A DNA stretch of 6,613 nt from Ethanoligenens sp047722935 (GCA_047722935.1 JBDNZS010000100.1:1-6613), one strand, 5' to 3'; shown: positions 1-6,613, numbered from the stretch's first letter. Notes: generated by a model from the letters alone, not told the origin. Program-made: numbers and translations.

Positions 1-2
1 CC

Positions 3-3000
3 GGCGCTGATCTTTCGGAGCAGCTCCGCAGGGCACTTTCAATGGTCGAAATGCCTGACCGTGACACGCTGGAAGCCGTAGACGTGACCGAGCCGGACGG
101 TGCGGAGCAATCGGCGGATGGCGCGGCCCTCTCCCTGCCCGCCGACCCGGACGTGCGCAATTTTTCCTATACGCTGGTGGACGATCACCTGTATTTCCGC
201 GAAAACTCCAAGATGGATCTCGTTCGGGACAAATCCGACACCGAGTTGCAGCGCATCCGGGGCATGATCGCGCTGCGCGACAGCACCCGGGCGCTCATCG
301 GCCTGCAAATGGACGATGAGCCGGAAGCGGAGATTCAGCGGGAACAAAGCAGGCTGAACAGCCTGTATGACGCCTATACTTCCCAGAACGGCCTGCTTTC
401 CGCGTCGGCCAACCGCCGCGCGTTCGATGCGGATTCCTCATACAGCCTTTTGGCGTCGCTTGAGGTAGTGGACGAGGACGGCAAACTGGTGCGCAAAGCG
501 GATATGTTTACGAAAAGGACAATCCGCCACGCGCAGCCGGTGACTTCCGTGGACACCGCAGCCGAGGCGCTGGCCGTTTCCATTGCGGAGAAAGCCTGCG
601 TGGATCTCGGTTTCATGGGCGCGCTCATGGGCGGTTCGGAGAAAATTCCGTCCATCGTGGAAGATCTGCGCGGCGTAATCTTTCCTGTACCTGACGAGGC
701 TACAATCCGCGAGCACACAAAGGAAAAATCCGCAGCGGGCGAAACCCGCGACTTGCCCGCGCAGGCACTGCGCTGGGTGACGGCGGATGAATACCTGTCC
801 GGTAATGTCCGTGAAAAGCTGCGTATTGCCCGCACCGTGGCCGAAGCCGACCCACTGTTTGCTCCCAACGTGCCCGCGCTGGAGCAGGTGCAGCCGAAAG
901 ACCTCTCCGCCGCTGAAATCAGCGTGCGGCTGGGCGAAACGTGGATTGACCCATCATACATCGACCGGTTCATGTATGAAACTCTGCAAACGCCCCGGTA
1001 TTTACGGGGGGACGGCATCGTCACGCGGTACATGGATGTGACCGGCATCTGGAACATCAAGGGAAAGCGGCAGGATAGTCAGGATAACAGCCGTGTTTAC
1101 GGCACCTACGGCACCAAGCGCCGCAACGCCTATTATATTCTGGAAGATTCGCTCAACCTGAAAGACAGCCGCATTTATGACGTTGTTCTGAAAGATGGAA
1201 AAGAAACGCGCGTCCTCAACGAAAAAGAAACCGCCATCGCCCAGCAAAAGCAGGAGGCTTTGAAACGGGCGTTCGTGCAATGGATCTGGAAAGATCCGGA
1301 GCGCCGGGAAACGCTCTGCAAAAAATATAACGAGCTTTATAACAGTATCCGCCCGCGCGAATACGACGGACAGCACCTGAAATTCGACGGCATGACGCCG
1401 GAAATCTCCTTGCGAACACACCAGCGCAACGCCGTCGCGCACGTCTTGTATGGAAAGAACACGCTGCTCGCGCATTGGGTAGGTGCGGGCAAAACCTTCG
1501 AGATGATTGCCGCGGGTATGGAGGCCAAACGGCTGGGTTTGTGCCAAAAATCTTTATATGTCGTTCCCAATCATCTTACCGAACAGTGGGGCGCGGATTT
1601 TCTCCGGCTATATCCGGGTGCCAATGTTTTGGTTGCGACCAAAAAGGATTTTGAACCGGCCAACCGCAAAAAATTCTGCGCCCGGATTGCCACCGGGGAC
1701 TATGACGCGGTGGTCATCGGGCACACACAGTTTGAGAAAATCCCGGTTTCCCCCGAACGGCAGGCCCATATTATCGGGCAGCAGATCGATGAGATCACGA
1801 CCGAAATCGCGCTTGCCAAAGCCGATAACGGCGAGCGTTTTACCATCAAGCAGATGGAAAAGAGTAAAAAATCATTGGAAGCGCGCCTGCAAAAGCTGAA
1901 CGACATTAAGCAGGATGATGTAGTCAATTTTGAGGAACTCGGCATCGACCGGATTTTTGTGGACGAAGCGGACTATTACAAAAATATGGCCCTCTTTACG
2001 AAAATGCGCAATGTGGCGGGCGTCGGCCAGACGGAAGCGAAGAAATCTTCCGACCTTTATATGAAGTGCCGTTATCTCGACGAGATCACCGGCGGGCGCG
2101 GCATTGTCTTTGCAACAGGGACACCGATCTCGAACTCAATGGTAGAGTTGTTTACGATGATGCGCTATCTCCAACACGACACGCTGGAAGAACAGGGACT
2201 CAGCCACTTTGACAGTTGGGCGGCGCTGTACGGAGAAACAATTTCGCAGATGGAACTGCGTCCTGAAGGTTCTGGATTCCGCATGCGGACGCGGTTTGCA
2301 AAGTTTCACAATCTGCCGGAACTCATGGCGATGTGGAAGGAAAGCGCCGATATTCAGACCGCCGAAATGCTCAATTTGCCCGTGCCAAAAGCGGAGTACA
2401 TCAACGTTACCACCGAGGCCAGTCCCCAACAGGTGGACATGGTACAGGCGCTGGCGGAACGCGCCGACGATGTTCACAGCGGGAAGGTTGATCCCCACGT
2501 TGATAACATGCTGCGGATCACCAGCGACGGGCGGAAGCTCGCGCTGGATCAGCGGCTAATGAGCGAACTGCTGCCCGACGATCCAAACAGCAAGGTCAAC
2601 GCCTGTGTGCAGAATGTGCTTCAGGTTTGGCACGACACCGAAGAACAGAAAGGCGCACAGCTTCTTTTCTGCGATATGTCCACGCCGCATTATGACGGCT
2701 CTTTTAACGTCTATGATGACGTGAAAAACAAACTCATGGAGGCGGGCGTTCCCGCCGAGGAGATCGCGTTCATTCACGACGCCAACAGCGAAACGCAGAA
2801 AGCCGAACTGTTCGCGAAAGTCCGCAAAGGACAGGTGCGGATTTTGCTCGGTTCCACCAGTAAAATGGGGGCAGGCACAAACGTGCAGGACCGTCTTGCG
2901 GCGATCCATCATTTGGATTGCCCCTGGCGGCCGCGCGACCTCACGCAGCGCGACGGGCGCGGCATAAGGCAGGGCAACATGTTCGACTGCATCAAAATCT

Positions 3001-3971
3001 TTCGGTATGTCACCAAAGGGACGTTCGATGCCTACAACTGGAACACGGTGGAAACCAAACAGCGGTTTATTTCGCAGGTGGTAACGGGGAAATCTCCCGC
3101 CCGGAGCTGCGAGGATGTGGATGATACCGCTTTAAGCTATGCGGAGGTCAAGGCGCTGGCCACCGGTGACGAGCGCATCAAGGAGAAGATGGAACTCGAC
3201 ATTGAAGTTGCCAAGCTGCGCATCTATCAGACCGATTTTAACAGCCAGCATTACGAGCTGGAGGACAATGTGCTGCGCCATTTCCCGCGCCAAATCAAAG
3301 AGAAAGAGGCTAAAATAGCCGGGCTGGAACAGGATATTGCCCTGTATGCGGAGCAGAAACCAAAAGACCCGGAGATGTTCTCCATGACGGTGCGGGGCGC
3401 TGAACTTCACGAAAGGAAAGCCGCCGGTGAGGCGATCATCGAAGCCTGCAAGACGGTGGACTGCACCGAGGAAGCGGCGGAGATCGGTAAATACTGCGGC
3501 TTCTTCATCTTCATCCGCTGGGATGCGTTCAGCAAACTGTTCCACCTGTCGCTCAAAAATACGCTCTCCCATACGGTGGACGTAGGGATGGACGCTATCG
3601 GCAACGTGGCGCGCATCCACAACGAGCTGGAACGGATGCCGGAGGGTCTGCGCGCCGCCCAAAATACGCTGGATACCCTGCACCAGCAGATGGCAACCGC
3701 GCAGGAGGAACTGCAAAAGCCGTTTCCGCAGGAGGCAGAACTCAACGAAAAGGAAAAGCGCCTGACCGCGCTCAACGCCCTGCTGGCGGCGGAAAGCCGG
3801 AAGGCGCGTAACGGGCAGGCGCACGTCGAAAGCGCGCCGGAACCGGCGCTGCGGCCCGCGGAAAAGACAGAAACGCCGTGTGTTCACGCGCTGCTCTCCG
3901 AGCTGACAAAGGAAGCGGCAGAGGCCCCGCACTCCATCCACGACAAGCCCATTCGGGAATCGGTGAGGTGA
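3..3971 (+). CDS. SNF2/DEAD-type helicase region of a large (methylase-)helicase protein of an integrative conjugative element, 5'-partial
   Basis: A large ATP-dependent DNA helicase/translocase-like protein. The frame is open to the left edge (readable from base 3), so the N-terminus is outside the window; the ATG at 42 has only a weak AGGG eight bases upstream and residues before it look like family sequence. Numbered from that ATG, superfamily 2 motifs appear in order: Walker A GAGKT at 481-485, PNHLTEQW near 509 (motif Ia), DEAD at 641-644, TGTP at 692-695 (motif III), GSTSKMGAGTN at 937-947 (motif V) and QRDGRGIRQG at 969-978 (motif VI, arginine finger). Residues about 1045-1265 are charged and coiled-coil-like. 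From memory, relatives in Clostridia conjugative elements are over 2000 residues with an N-6 adenine methylase region before this part, recalling phage P1 DarB. It ends beside mobC, so a role in element DNA processing or protection from restriction is inferred. The helicase call is firm; the exact role is unknown. Confidence 0.9.
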   Translation, partial: GADLSEQLRRALSMVEMPDRDTLEAVDVTEPDGAEQSADGAALSLPADPDVRNFSYTLVDDHLYFRENSKMDLVRDKSDTELQRIRGMIALRDSTRALIGLQMDDEPEAEIQREQSRLNSLYDAYTSQNGLLSASANRRAFDADSSYSLLASLEVVDEDGKLVRKADMFTKRTIRHAQPVTSVDTAAEALAVSIAEKACVDLGFMGALMGGSEKIPSIVEDLRGVIFPVPDEATIREHTKEKSAAGETRDLPAQALRWVTADEYLSGNVREKLRIARTVAEADPLFAPNVPALEQVQPKDLSAAEISVRLGETWIDPSYIDRFMYETLQTPRYLRGDGIVTRYMDVTGIWNIKGKRQDSQDNSRVYGTYGTKRRNAYYILEDSLNLKDSRIYDVVLKDGKETRVLNEKETAIAQQKQEALKRAFVQWIWKDPERRETLCKKYNELYNSIRPREYDGQHLKFDGMTPEISLRTHQRNAVAHVLYGKNTLLAHWVGAGKTFEMIAAGMEAKRLGLCQKSLYVVPNHLTEQWGADFLRLYPGANVLVATKKDFEPANRKKFCARIATGDYDAVVIGHTQFEKIPVSPERQAHIIGQQIDEITTEIALAKADNGERFTIKQMEKSKKSLEARLQKLNDIKQDDVVNFEELGIDRIFVDEADYYKNMALFTKMRNVAGVGQTEAKKSSDLYMKCRYLDEITGGRGIVFATGTPISNSMVELFTMMRYLQHDTLEEQGLSHFDSWAALYGETISQMELRPEGSGFRMRTRFAKFHNLPELMAMWKESADIQTAEMLNLPVPKAEYINVTTEASPQQVDMVQALAERADDVHSGKVDPHVDNMLRITSDGRKLALDQRLMSELLPDDPNSKVNACVQNVLQVWHDTEEQKGAQLLFCDMSTPHYDGSFNVYDDVKNKLMEAGVPAEEIAFIHDANSETQKAELFAKVRKGQVRILLGSTSKMGAGTNVQDRLAAIHHLDCPWRPRDLTQRDGRGIRQGNMFDCIKIFRYVTKGTFDAYNWNTVETKQRFISQVVTGKSPARSCEDVDDTALSYAEVKALATGDERIKEKMELDIEVAKLRIYQTDFNSQHYELEDNVLRHFPRQIKEKEAKIAGLEQDIALYAEQKPKDPEMFSMTVRGAELHERKAAGEAIIEACKTVDCTEEAAEIGKYCGFFIFIRWDAFSKLFHLSLKNTLSHTVDVGMDAIGNVARIHNELERMPEGLRAAQNTLDTLHQQMATAQEELQKPFPQEAELNEKEKRLTALNALLAAESRKARNGQAHVESAPEPALRPAEKTETPCVHALLSELTKEAAEAPHSIHDKPIRESVR
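3965..3970 (+). promoter_or_regulatory. Shine-Dalgarno site that decides the mobC start
   Basis: GAGGTG lies within the last codons of the helicase gene, six bases before ATG 3977 and zero bases before ATG 3971. Only the second start has a usable spacing, which favours the 113-residue form of MobC. Its position across the helicase stop suggests terminating ribosomes reinitiate on mobC. Confidence 0.7.
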
Positions 3972-3976
3972 TGGGA

Positions 3977-4318
3977 ATGCCGAAAGAAAACCGGCAGCGG
4001 GCCGTCCAGATCCATTTCCGCGTCAATGAAAAAGAGCGGGATTTGATCTATAAAAAGATGGAGCAGGCCGGTATCCGCGACACCAATGCCTATCTGCGCA
4101 AAATGGCGATTAACGGGTATGTGGTCTACGCCGATATGTCCGATGTAAAGGAACTGGTGGCGCTCCTGCGCCGCAGCGGCGCGAACGTCAACCAGATCGC
4201 CCGGCGCGCCAATGAAACAAACAGCCTGTACGCCGAGGATGTGGCCGATTTGGAGCGCCACTACGGCACGTTGCTTGACGGCCTGAACAGGCTGCTAAAA
4301 AAATGGAATGAACTATAG
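3977..4318 (+). CDS. mobC: MobC-family plasmid mobilization relaxosome protein
   Basis: A 113-residue accessory relaxosome protein, expected to bind the transfer origin and help the relaxase nick DNA. Residues 12-45 (IHFRVNEKERDLIYKKM followed by AYLRKMAI) resemble the ribbon-helix-helix-like N-terminus of this family, and GANVNQIARRAN at 68-79 is the characteristic bacterial MobC signature; the C-terminus is a charged helix. Start choice: the frame is open back to 3878, inside the helicase gene, and has ATGs at 3971 and 3977. GAGGTG at 3965-3970 abuts the ATG at 3971 but sits six bases before the ATG at 3977, an ideal Shine-Dalgarno distance, and MPKENRQR matches the usual MobC N-terminus. 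The helicase stop at 3969-3971 is five bases before this start, so translational coupling is likely. The stop codon lies inside the terminator stem. The expected relaxase gene does not follow directly. Family assignment is from recalled sequence patterns. Confidence 0.88.
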   Translation: MPKENRQRAVQIHFRVNEKERDLIYKKMEQAGIRDTNAYLRKMAINGYVVYADMSDVKELVALLRRSGANVNQIARRANETNSLYAEDVADLERHYGTLLDGLNRLLKKWNEL

Positions 4319-4357
4319 AAACAGGGCGCGATTGCGAATTTCGCGCCCTGTTTCTAT
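4315..4357 (+). terminator. Intrinsic terminator after mobC, containing the mobC stop codon
   Basis: A perfect inverted repeat with 17-base arms, 4315-4331 and 4341-4357, around a nine-base loop. The core is GC-rich (CAGGGCGCGA pairing with TCGCGCCCTG). The outer stem has an A-rich left side (AAA) and a T-rich right side (TTTCTAT), so a modest U tract is partly in the stem, and the element could work on both strands. The mobC stop codon TAG (4316-4318) is part of the left arm, so terminating ribosomes would reach into the hairpin. It closes the helicase-mobC transcription unit and separates it from the AT-rich cargo. Confidence 0.85.
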
Positions 4358-4385
4358 TGCTGATTCTTGTCGAAGCGCGTATAAT
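4348..4385 (+). repeat. Bipartite direct repeat, copy A
   Basis: CTGTTTCTAT at 4348-4357 and GCGTATAAT at 4377-4385 are separated by 19 bases. Exactly the same two blocks with exactly the same spacing occur at 4587-4624, while the bases between are mostly different. The left block overlaps the right arm of the mobC terminator. The blocks could be paired recognition half-sites, promoter elements, or the trace of an old duplication. Confidence 0.5.
4357..4385 (+). promoter_or_regulatory. Possible sigma-A-type promoter just behind the terminator
   Basis: A perfect TATAAT at 4380-4385 lies 17 bases after TTGCTG (4357-4362), which matches only the first three bases of the TTGACA consensus. Transcription would start near 4392, inside the very short frame at 4387-4431, so it is not positioned to serve that frame with a leader. 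It could be the remnant promoter of a backbone gene once downstream of mobC, or supply a long leader for the gene at 4667. Confidence 0.35.
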
Positions 4386-4386
4386 T

Positions 4387-4431
4387 ATGAAAAAGATGGA
4401 ATTAAACACACGGCAATGGTCTTACAAGTGA
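4387..4431 (+). pseudogene. Tiny reading frame, possible truncated remnant of a backbone gene
   Basis: A 14-codon frame, MKKMELNTRQWSYK, ending at TGA 4429-4431. It has no convincing ribosome binding site. The start, with NTRQW, recalls the N-termini of small proteins found in Clostridia mobile elements, but this is a vague memory rather than a firm match. If right, it would be the 5' stub of a gene cut off when the AT-rich cargo arrived. It could equally be chance, since frames this short are common. Low confidence. Confidence 0.15.
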
Positions 4432-4497
4432 TTGCAAAAGGAACCCACGATTCAACGGACGCAGTTTAGCAATGGGAAATTCAACTGGTTGATTTTT

Positions 4498-4534
4498 TGT
4501 ACATAAGCGGTTATTAGCATAAATAACCGGTACA
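4498..4534. repeat. Nested dyad symmetry, possible operator or recombination site
   Basis: The inner arms CGGTTATT (4508-4515) and AATAACCG (4522-4529) are perfect eight-base complements around a six-base loop. The outer arms TGTAC (4498-4502) and GTACA (4530-4534) are also complementary, with five extra bases on the left only. No T run follows on either strand, so it is not a normal terminator. It lies about 130 bases upstream of the GHKL-nuclease start and could be a regulator binding site or a recombinase site. Confidence 0.45.
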
Positions 4535-4586
4535 TTGAGTTTCAGAAATATTCAAATAAACAGCAACTTGAATCCCATAACGGTTT

Positions 4587-4624
4587 CTGTTTCTATAATT
4601 TGTCAGCCTTCATGTGCGTATAAT
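4587..4624 (+). repeat. Bipartite direct repeat, copy B
   Basis: CTGTTTCTAT at 4587-4596 and GCGTATAAT at 4616-4624 repeat copy A (4348-4385) with identical spacing; the copies start 239 bases apart. This copy ends 42 bases before the start codon of the GHKL-nuclease gene, so its TATAAT is also the best-placed -10 box for that gene. Confidence 0.5.
4594..4624 (+). promoter_or_regulatory. Candidate promoter region of the GHKL-nuclease gene
   Basis: Two perfect TATAAT hexamers lie at 4594-4599 and 4619-4624. The second would give a leader of about 35 bases before ATG 4667. Neither has a good -35 at 17 bases: TTGTCA (4600-4605) is only 13 bases from the second box, and TTGAAT (4568-4573) is 20 bases from the first. 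The promoter may be weak or activator-dependent, which would suit a tightly controlled effector. Confidence 0.35.
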
Positions 4625-4666
4625 GAAATCGCCTAAAAAGAAATGGTTGATTGTGAGTGATTGAAA

Positions 4667-6613
4667 ATGAGAAGTACCAGAGAATTTACAATTAATTTGA
4701 AAGGCCGAGTACATAATTTCCCGTTACCAAAAAACAAACCTTTAGTTCCTTTGTTTGAAGCTGTTGTTAATTCTCTGCATGCCATAGAAGACAGAAAATC
4801 CTCGGATCCCGATTTCAACGATGGAAAAATTGTTATTAAAATTGGAAGATCAAATCAAACAGTAATAAATGGTATGTCGGAATTGCCTCAAATTACAGAT
4901 TTTTCAATTATTGATAATGGAGTAGGTTTTAATGAACCTAATATGAGATCGTTTACCGAGTCCGATTCCACATACAAGGAAGAAATTGGTGGAAAAGGAG
5001 TTGGACGCCTTTCGTGGCTTGTGGTTTTTGAAAAAGCGACAATAGAAAGTATCTATAAGCAAGGAAATGATTATTTAAAAAGAGATTTTGAATTTGCAAC
5101 AAGTAACTCTAGCGTTGATGACGCTTTAATTGAAATTCCAGAAGCTAGGGATAATTGCACAACTGTAACTCTTAGTAATTGTCTGCCTGAATTTAGAGAA
5201 TGTCTTCCTAAAAAAGCTGAAACTGTAGCATCTGGGATAATGCAACATTGCCTTGTTTATTTTATTTCAAAAGATTGCCCAAGAATTATACTAGAAGATA
5301 CGGATGGAACAATTGATCTTAATCAACTGTTTTCAGAAAAAATTAAGGCGTCAGAAAATTCTGTTGATTTTAAAGTTGGGGAAGAAAATTTTAATTTGCT
5401 TCACATAAAGGTGGAAGATTCATCTATTGGAGGAAATAACCTATATTTATGCGCCCATAACCGCTTGACAGATACCAGAAACCTGAATAAATATGTCACC
5501 GATCTAGACCGTGAAATCTATCAAGAATGCCATTTTTGGTATATTGGCGTTTTGACAGGAGATTACCTAGACAAACACGTCAATATGAACCGGCTGTCTT
5601 TTGATATTCCAGAGGGAGGAATATCCGGGCAATTAGTTGATCCATTATCTATGGATATGATAATAAATTCAGTCGCAGATGAAGTCAGCAAATATCTCAG
5701 CTCTTATTTATTACCTATTAGAGAAAGAAAAAACAAAAGAATCAAAAGTTATGTTGCAAACCAAGCTCCTCAATTTAGGCACCTGCTAAAATATAAAGCA
5801 AATGAAATTCAAAACATTAAACCAAATCTAAGTGACGAAAAATTGGATGATGAATTAGCAAAACTTAAACGTGATTTTGATCGCGAAATAAAAAAAGAAA
5901 ACTCAGAATTATTACAAAAATTACAAGAAGGAAGTCTGTCTTCGCAAAAATATATAGATCTTTTTCAAAAGCAAGTAGAAAAGGTAAGCGTATCTAATTC
6001 CGCAGTTCTAGCAGAATATGTTGCGCACCGAAAGGTTATAATTAATCTTTTGAATTTTGCTTTAAACAAAAAGGACGACGGGAAATTTCAAAAAGAGCAA
6101 TACATTCATAATTTAATTTATCCAATGCGCACAGATTCAGATGAATTGAAATATGACAATCATAATCTTTGGCTTATAGACGAAAAGTTAGCATATTGTA
6201 GTTATATATCCTCCGATATTCCTTTTGACAATAACCCTAAAGAAGAAAGACCAGACATAATGATATTGGATCACCCGGTTGCAGTATCTGAAAGTGAAAA
6301 TGATGGATCGGAATTTGATACAATTGTAATATTTGAATTAAAACGCCCTATGAGAGACGACTATAATGACAGCGAAAACCCCATAACTCAGCTTTATGAT
6401 TACGTGGACAAAATTAAATCTGGAAAAGCAAAAGATAAAAATGGTCGGTATATTGTTTCTGGCATTAATACTAAGTTCTATTTATACGTTGTTTGTGATG
6501 TGACACCCAAATTACAACGCATTATAGATCACAACGACTTTAACCAAACTCCTGATAAGTATGGTTTCTACAAGTATAATGAAAAATATCGTGCATATGT
6601 TGAAATATTACCC
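4667..6613 (+). CDS. GHKL ATPase-PD-(D/E)XK nuclease fusion protein, candidate defence effector, 3'-partial
   Basis: A 649-codon frame, still open at the right edge. An in-frame TGA at 4658 makes ATG 4667 the first ATG; the ribosome binding site (GAGTGA, six bases upstream) is weak. The N-terminus is a Bergerat-fold ATPase: N box E31 and N35 in FEAVVNSLHA, G1 box D83-N-G-V-G87-F, and glycine-rich lid GGKGVGR at 108-114. A middle region with CAHNR (262-266) and VNMNRLSFDIP (305-315) resembles the transducer part of MutL/HSP90/MORC-like proteins. Residues about 388-422 are a charged coiled coil. The C-terminus has a PD-(D/E)XK pattern: P529-D530, then E557-L-K559, then Q575 in ITQLYDYV. Motifs are read directly; the nuclease assignment is by pattern. 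ATP-controlled clamping on foreign DNA with cleavage is inferred from architecture, akin to MORC-like GHKL ATPases associated with restriction systems. Low GC and AT-rich codons differ from the neighbours and suggest horizontal gain. From memory, relatives end a few tens of residues beyond this point. Confidence 0.85.
   Translation, partial: MRSTREFTINLKGRVHNFPLPKNKPLVPLFEAVVNSLHAIEDRKSSDPDFNDGKIVIKIGRSNQTVINGMSELPQITDFSIIDNGVGFNEPNMRSFTESDSTYKEEIGGKGVGRLSWLVVFEKATIESIYKQGNDYLKRDFEFATSNSSVDDALIEIPEARDNCTTVTLSNCLPEFRECLPKKAETVASGIMQHCLVYFISKDCPRIILEDTDGTIDLNQLFSEKIKASENSVDFKVGEENFNLLHIKVEDSSIGGNNLYLCAHNRLTDTRNLNKYVTDLDREIYQECHFWYIGVLTGDYLDKHVNMNRLSFDIPEGGISGQLVDPLSMDMIINSVADEVSKYLSSYLLPIRERKNKRIKSYVANQAPQFRHLLKYKANEIQNIKPNLSDEKLDDELAKLKRDFDREIKKENSELLQKLQEGSLSSQKYIDLFQKQVEKVSVSNSAVLAEYVAHRKVIINLLNFALNKKDDGKFQKEQYIHNLIYPMRTDSDELKYDNHNLWLIDEKLAYCSYISSDIPFDNNPKEERPDIMILDHPVAVSESENDGSEFDTIVIFELKRPMRDDYNDSENPITQLYDYVDKIKSGKAKDKNGRYIVSGINTKFYLYVVCDVTPKLQRIIDHNDFNQTPDKYGFYKYNEKYRAYVEILP

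Larger units (their letters stand above)
4358..4666. other. Intergenic region between the mobC terminator and the GHKL-nuclease gene
   Basis: About 310 bases without a convincing gene. It contains TATAAT boxes at 4380, 4594 and 4619, a nested dyad at 4498-4534, the second half of one bipartite repeat copy and the whole of the other (4348-4385 and 4587-4624), a nine-base direct repeat TGGTTGATT at 4486-4494 and 4644-4652, and AGTGATTG at 4427-4434 and 4656-4663. Two frames of 13 and 14 codons are present but have no good ribosome binding site. Composition falls from GC-rich to AT-rich across this stretch, so the cargo boundary probably lies within it. I see no tRNA, CRISPR array or transposase. 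Confidence 0.6.

Noticed and set aside
42..44. ATG at 42 as the true start of the helicase gene
   Set aside because: The frame is open through the left edge, the residues before it fit the family, and only a weak AGGG precedes it. A separate helicase gene starting here is possible but less likely.
3132..3941. Long minus-strand open frame (269 codons) opposite the helicase C-terminus, and a similar one at 374-1060
   Set aside because: Both lie wholly opposite a strongly supported helicase gene in GC-rich DNA, show arginine- or serine-rich low-information sequence, and have no recognizable domains. They are antisense shadows.
3878..3976. Upstream start for mobC at 3878, or ATG at 3971
   Set aside because: A start at 3878 would overlap the helicase gene by about 94 bases and add residues unlike MobC. 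The ATG at 3971 has the Shine-Dalgarno sequence directly against it with no spacing.
4498..4534. The nested dyad as an intrinsic terminator
   Set aside because: No run of T follows the hairpin on either strand; the T run on the plus strand precedes it.
4614..4618. GTGCG, resembling a group II intron 5' end, located downstream of a terminator
   Set aside because: Only five bases match, and the DNA that follows is protein-coding with no sign of ribozyme domains or an intron reverse transcriptase in the window.
4633..4818. Minus-strand 61-codon frame across the start of the GHKL-nuclease gene
   Set aside because: It overlaps the N box coding region of a well-supported gene and shows no recognizable motif or ribosome binding site.

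Overview
The window looks like part of an integrative and conjugative or mobilizable element of a Clostridia-type Bacillota (Tn1549/CTn-like family), with a low-GC cargo gene inserted next to the mobilization module. This host call is inference. It rests on close resemblance, from memory, of the large helicase protein and the MobC protein to the paired genes of such elements in gut Clostridia, and on the mix of GC-rich backbone and AT-rich cargo.

Layout. Positions 1-3971 hold the C-terminal part of a very large SNF2/DEAD-type helicase. The reading frame is open through the left edge, so the gene is 5'-truncated by the window; relatives carry an adenine-N6 methyltransferase region upstream. 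Its TGA lies next to the start of a small mobC-type relaxosome gene (3977-4318), so the two are probably translationally coupled. The mobC stop codon is built into a strong 17-bp-arm intrinsic terminator (4315-4357). From about 4358 composition changes abruptly, from roughly 55-60 % GC to the low-to-mid 30s by eye. An intergenic stretch of about 310 bp follows. It holds TATAAT boxes, a nested dyad (4498-4534), a bipartite direct repeat, and two very short reading frames that are probably not functional genes.

From 4667 to the right edge runs an uninterrupted 649-codon frame with no stop inside the window. It encodes a protein with an N-terminal GHKL (Bergerat-fold) ATPase, a central coiled coil and a C-terminal PD-(D/E)XK nuclease signature. 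An ATPase fused to a nuclease, of foreign composition, in a mobile element, is a good candidate for a single-protein restriction or anti-phage effector. That function is inferred, not shown.

How the genes fit together: the helicase(-methylase) and MobC belong to DNA processing and mobilization of the element. The relaxase that usually follows mobC in this family does not follow directly here. The GHKL-nuclease module occupies that place, consistent with cargo inserted behind the mobC terminator, where it is insulated from backbone transcription.
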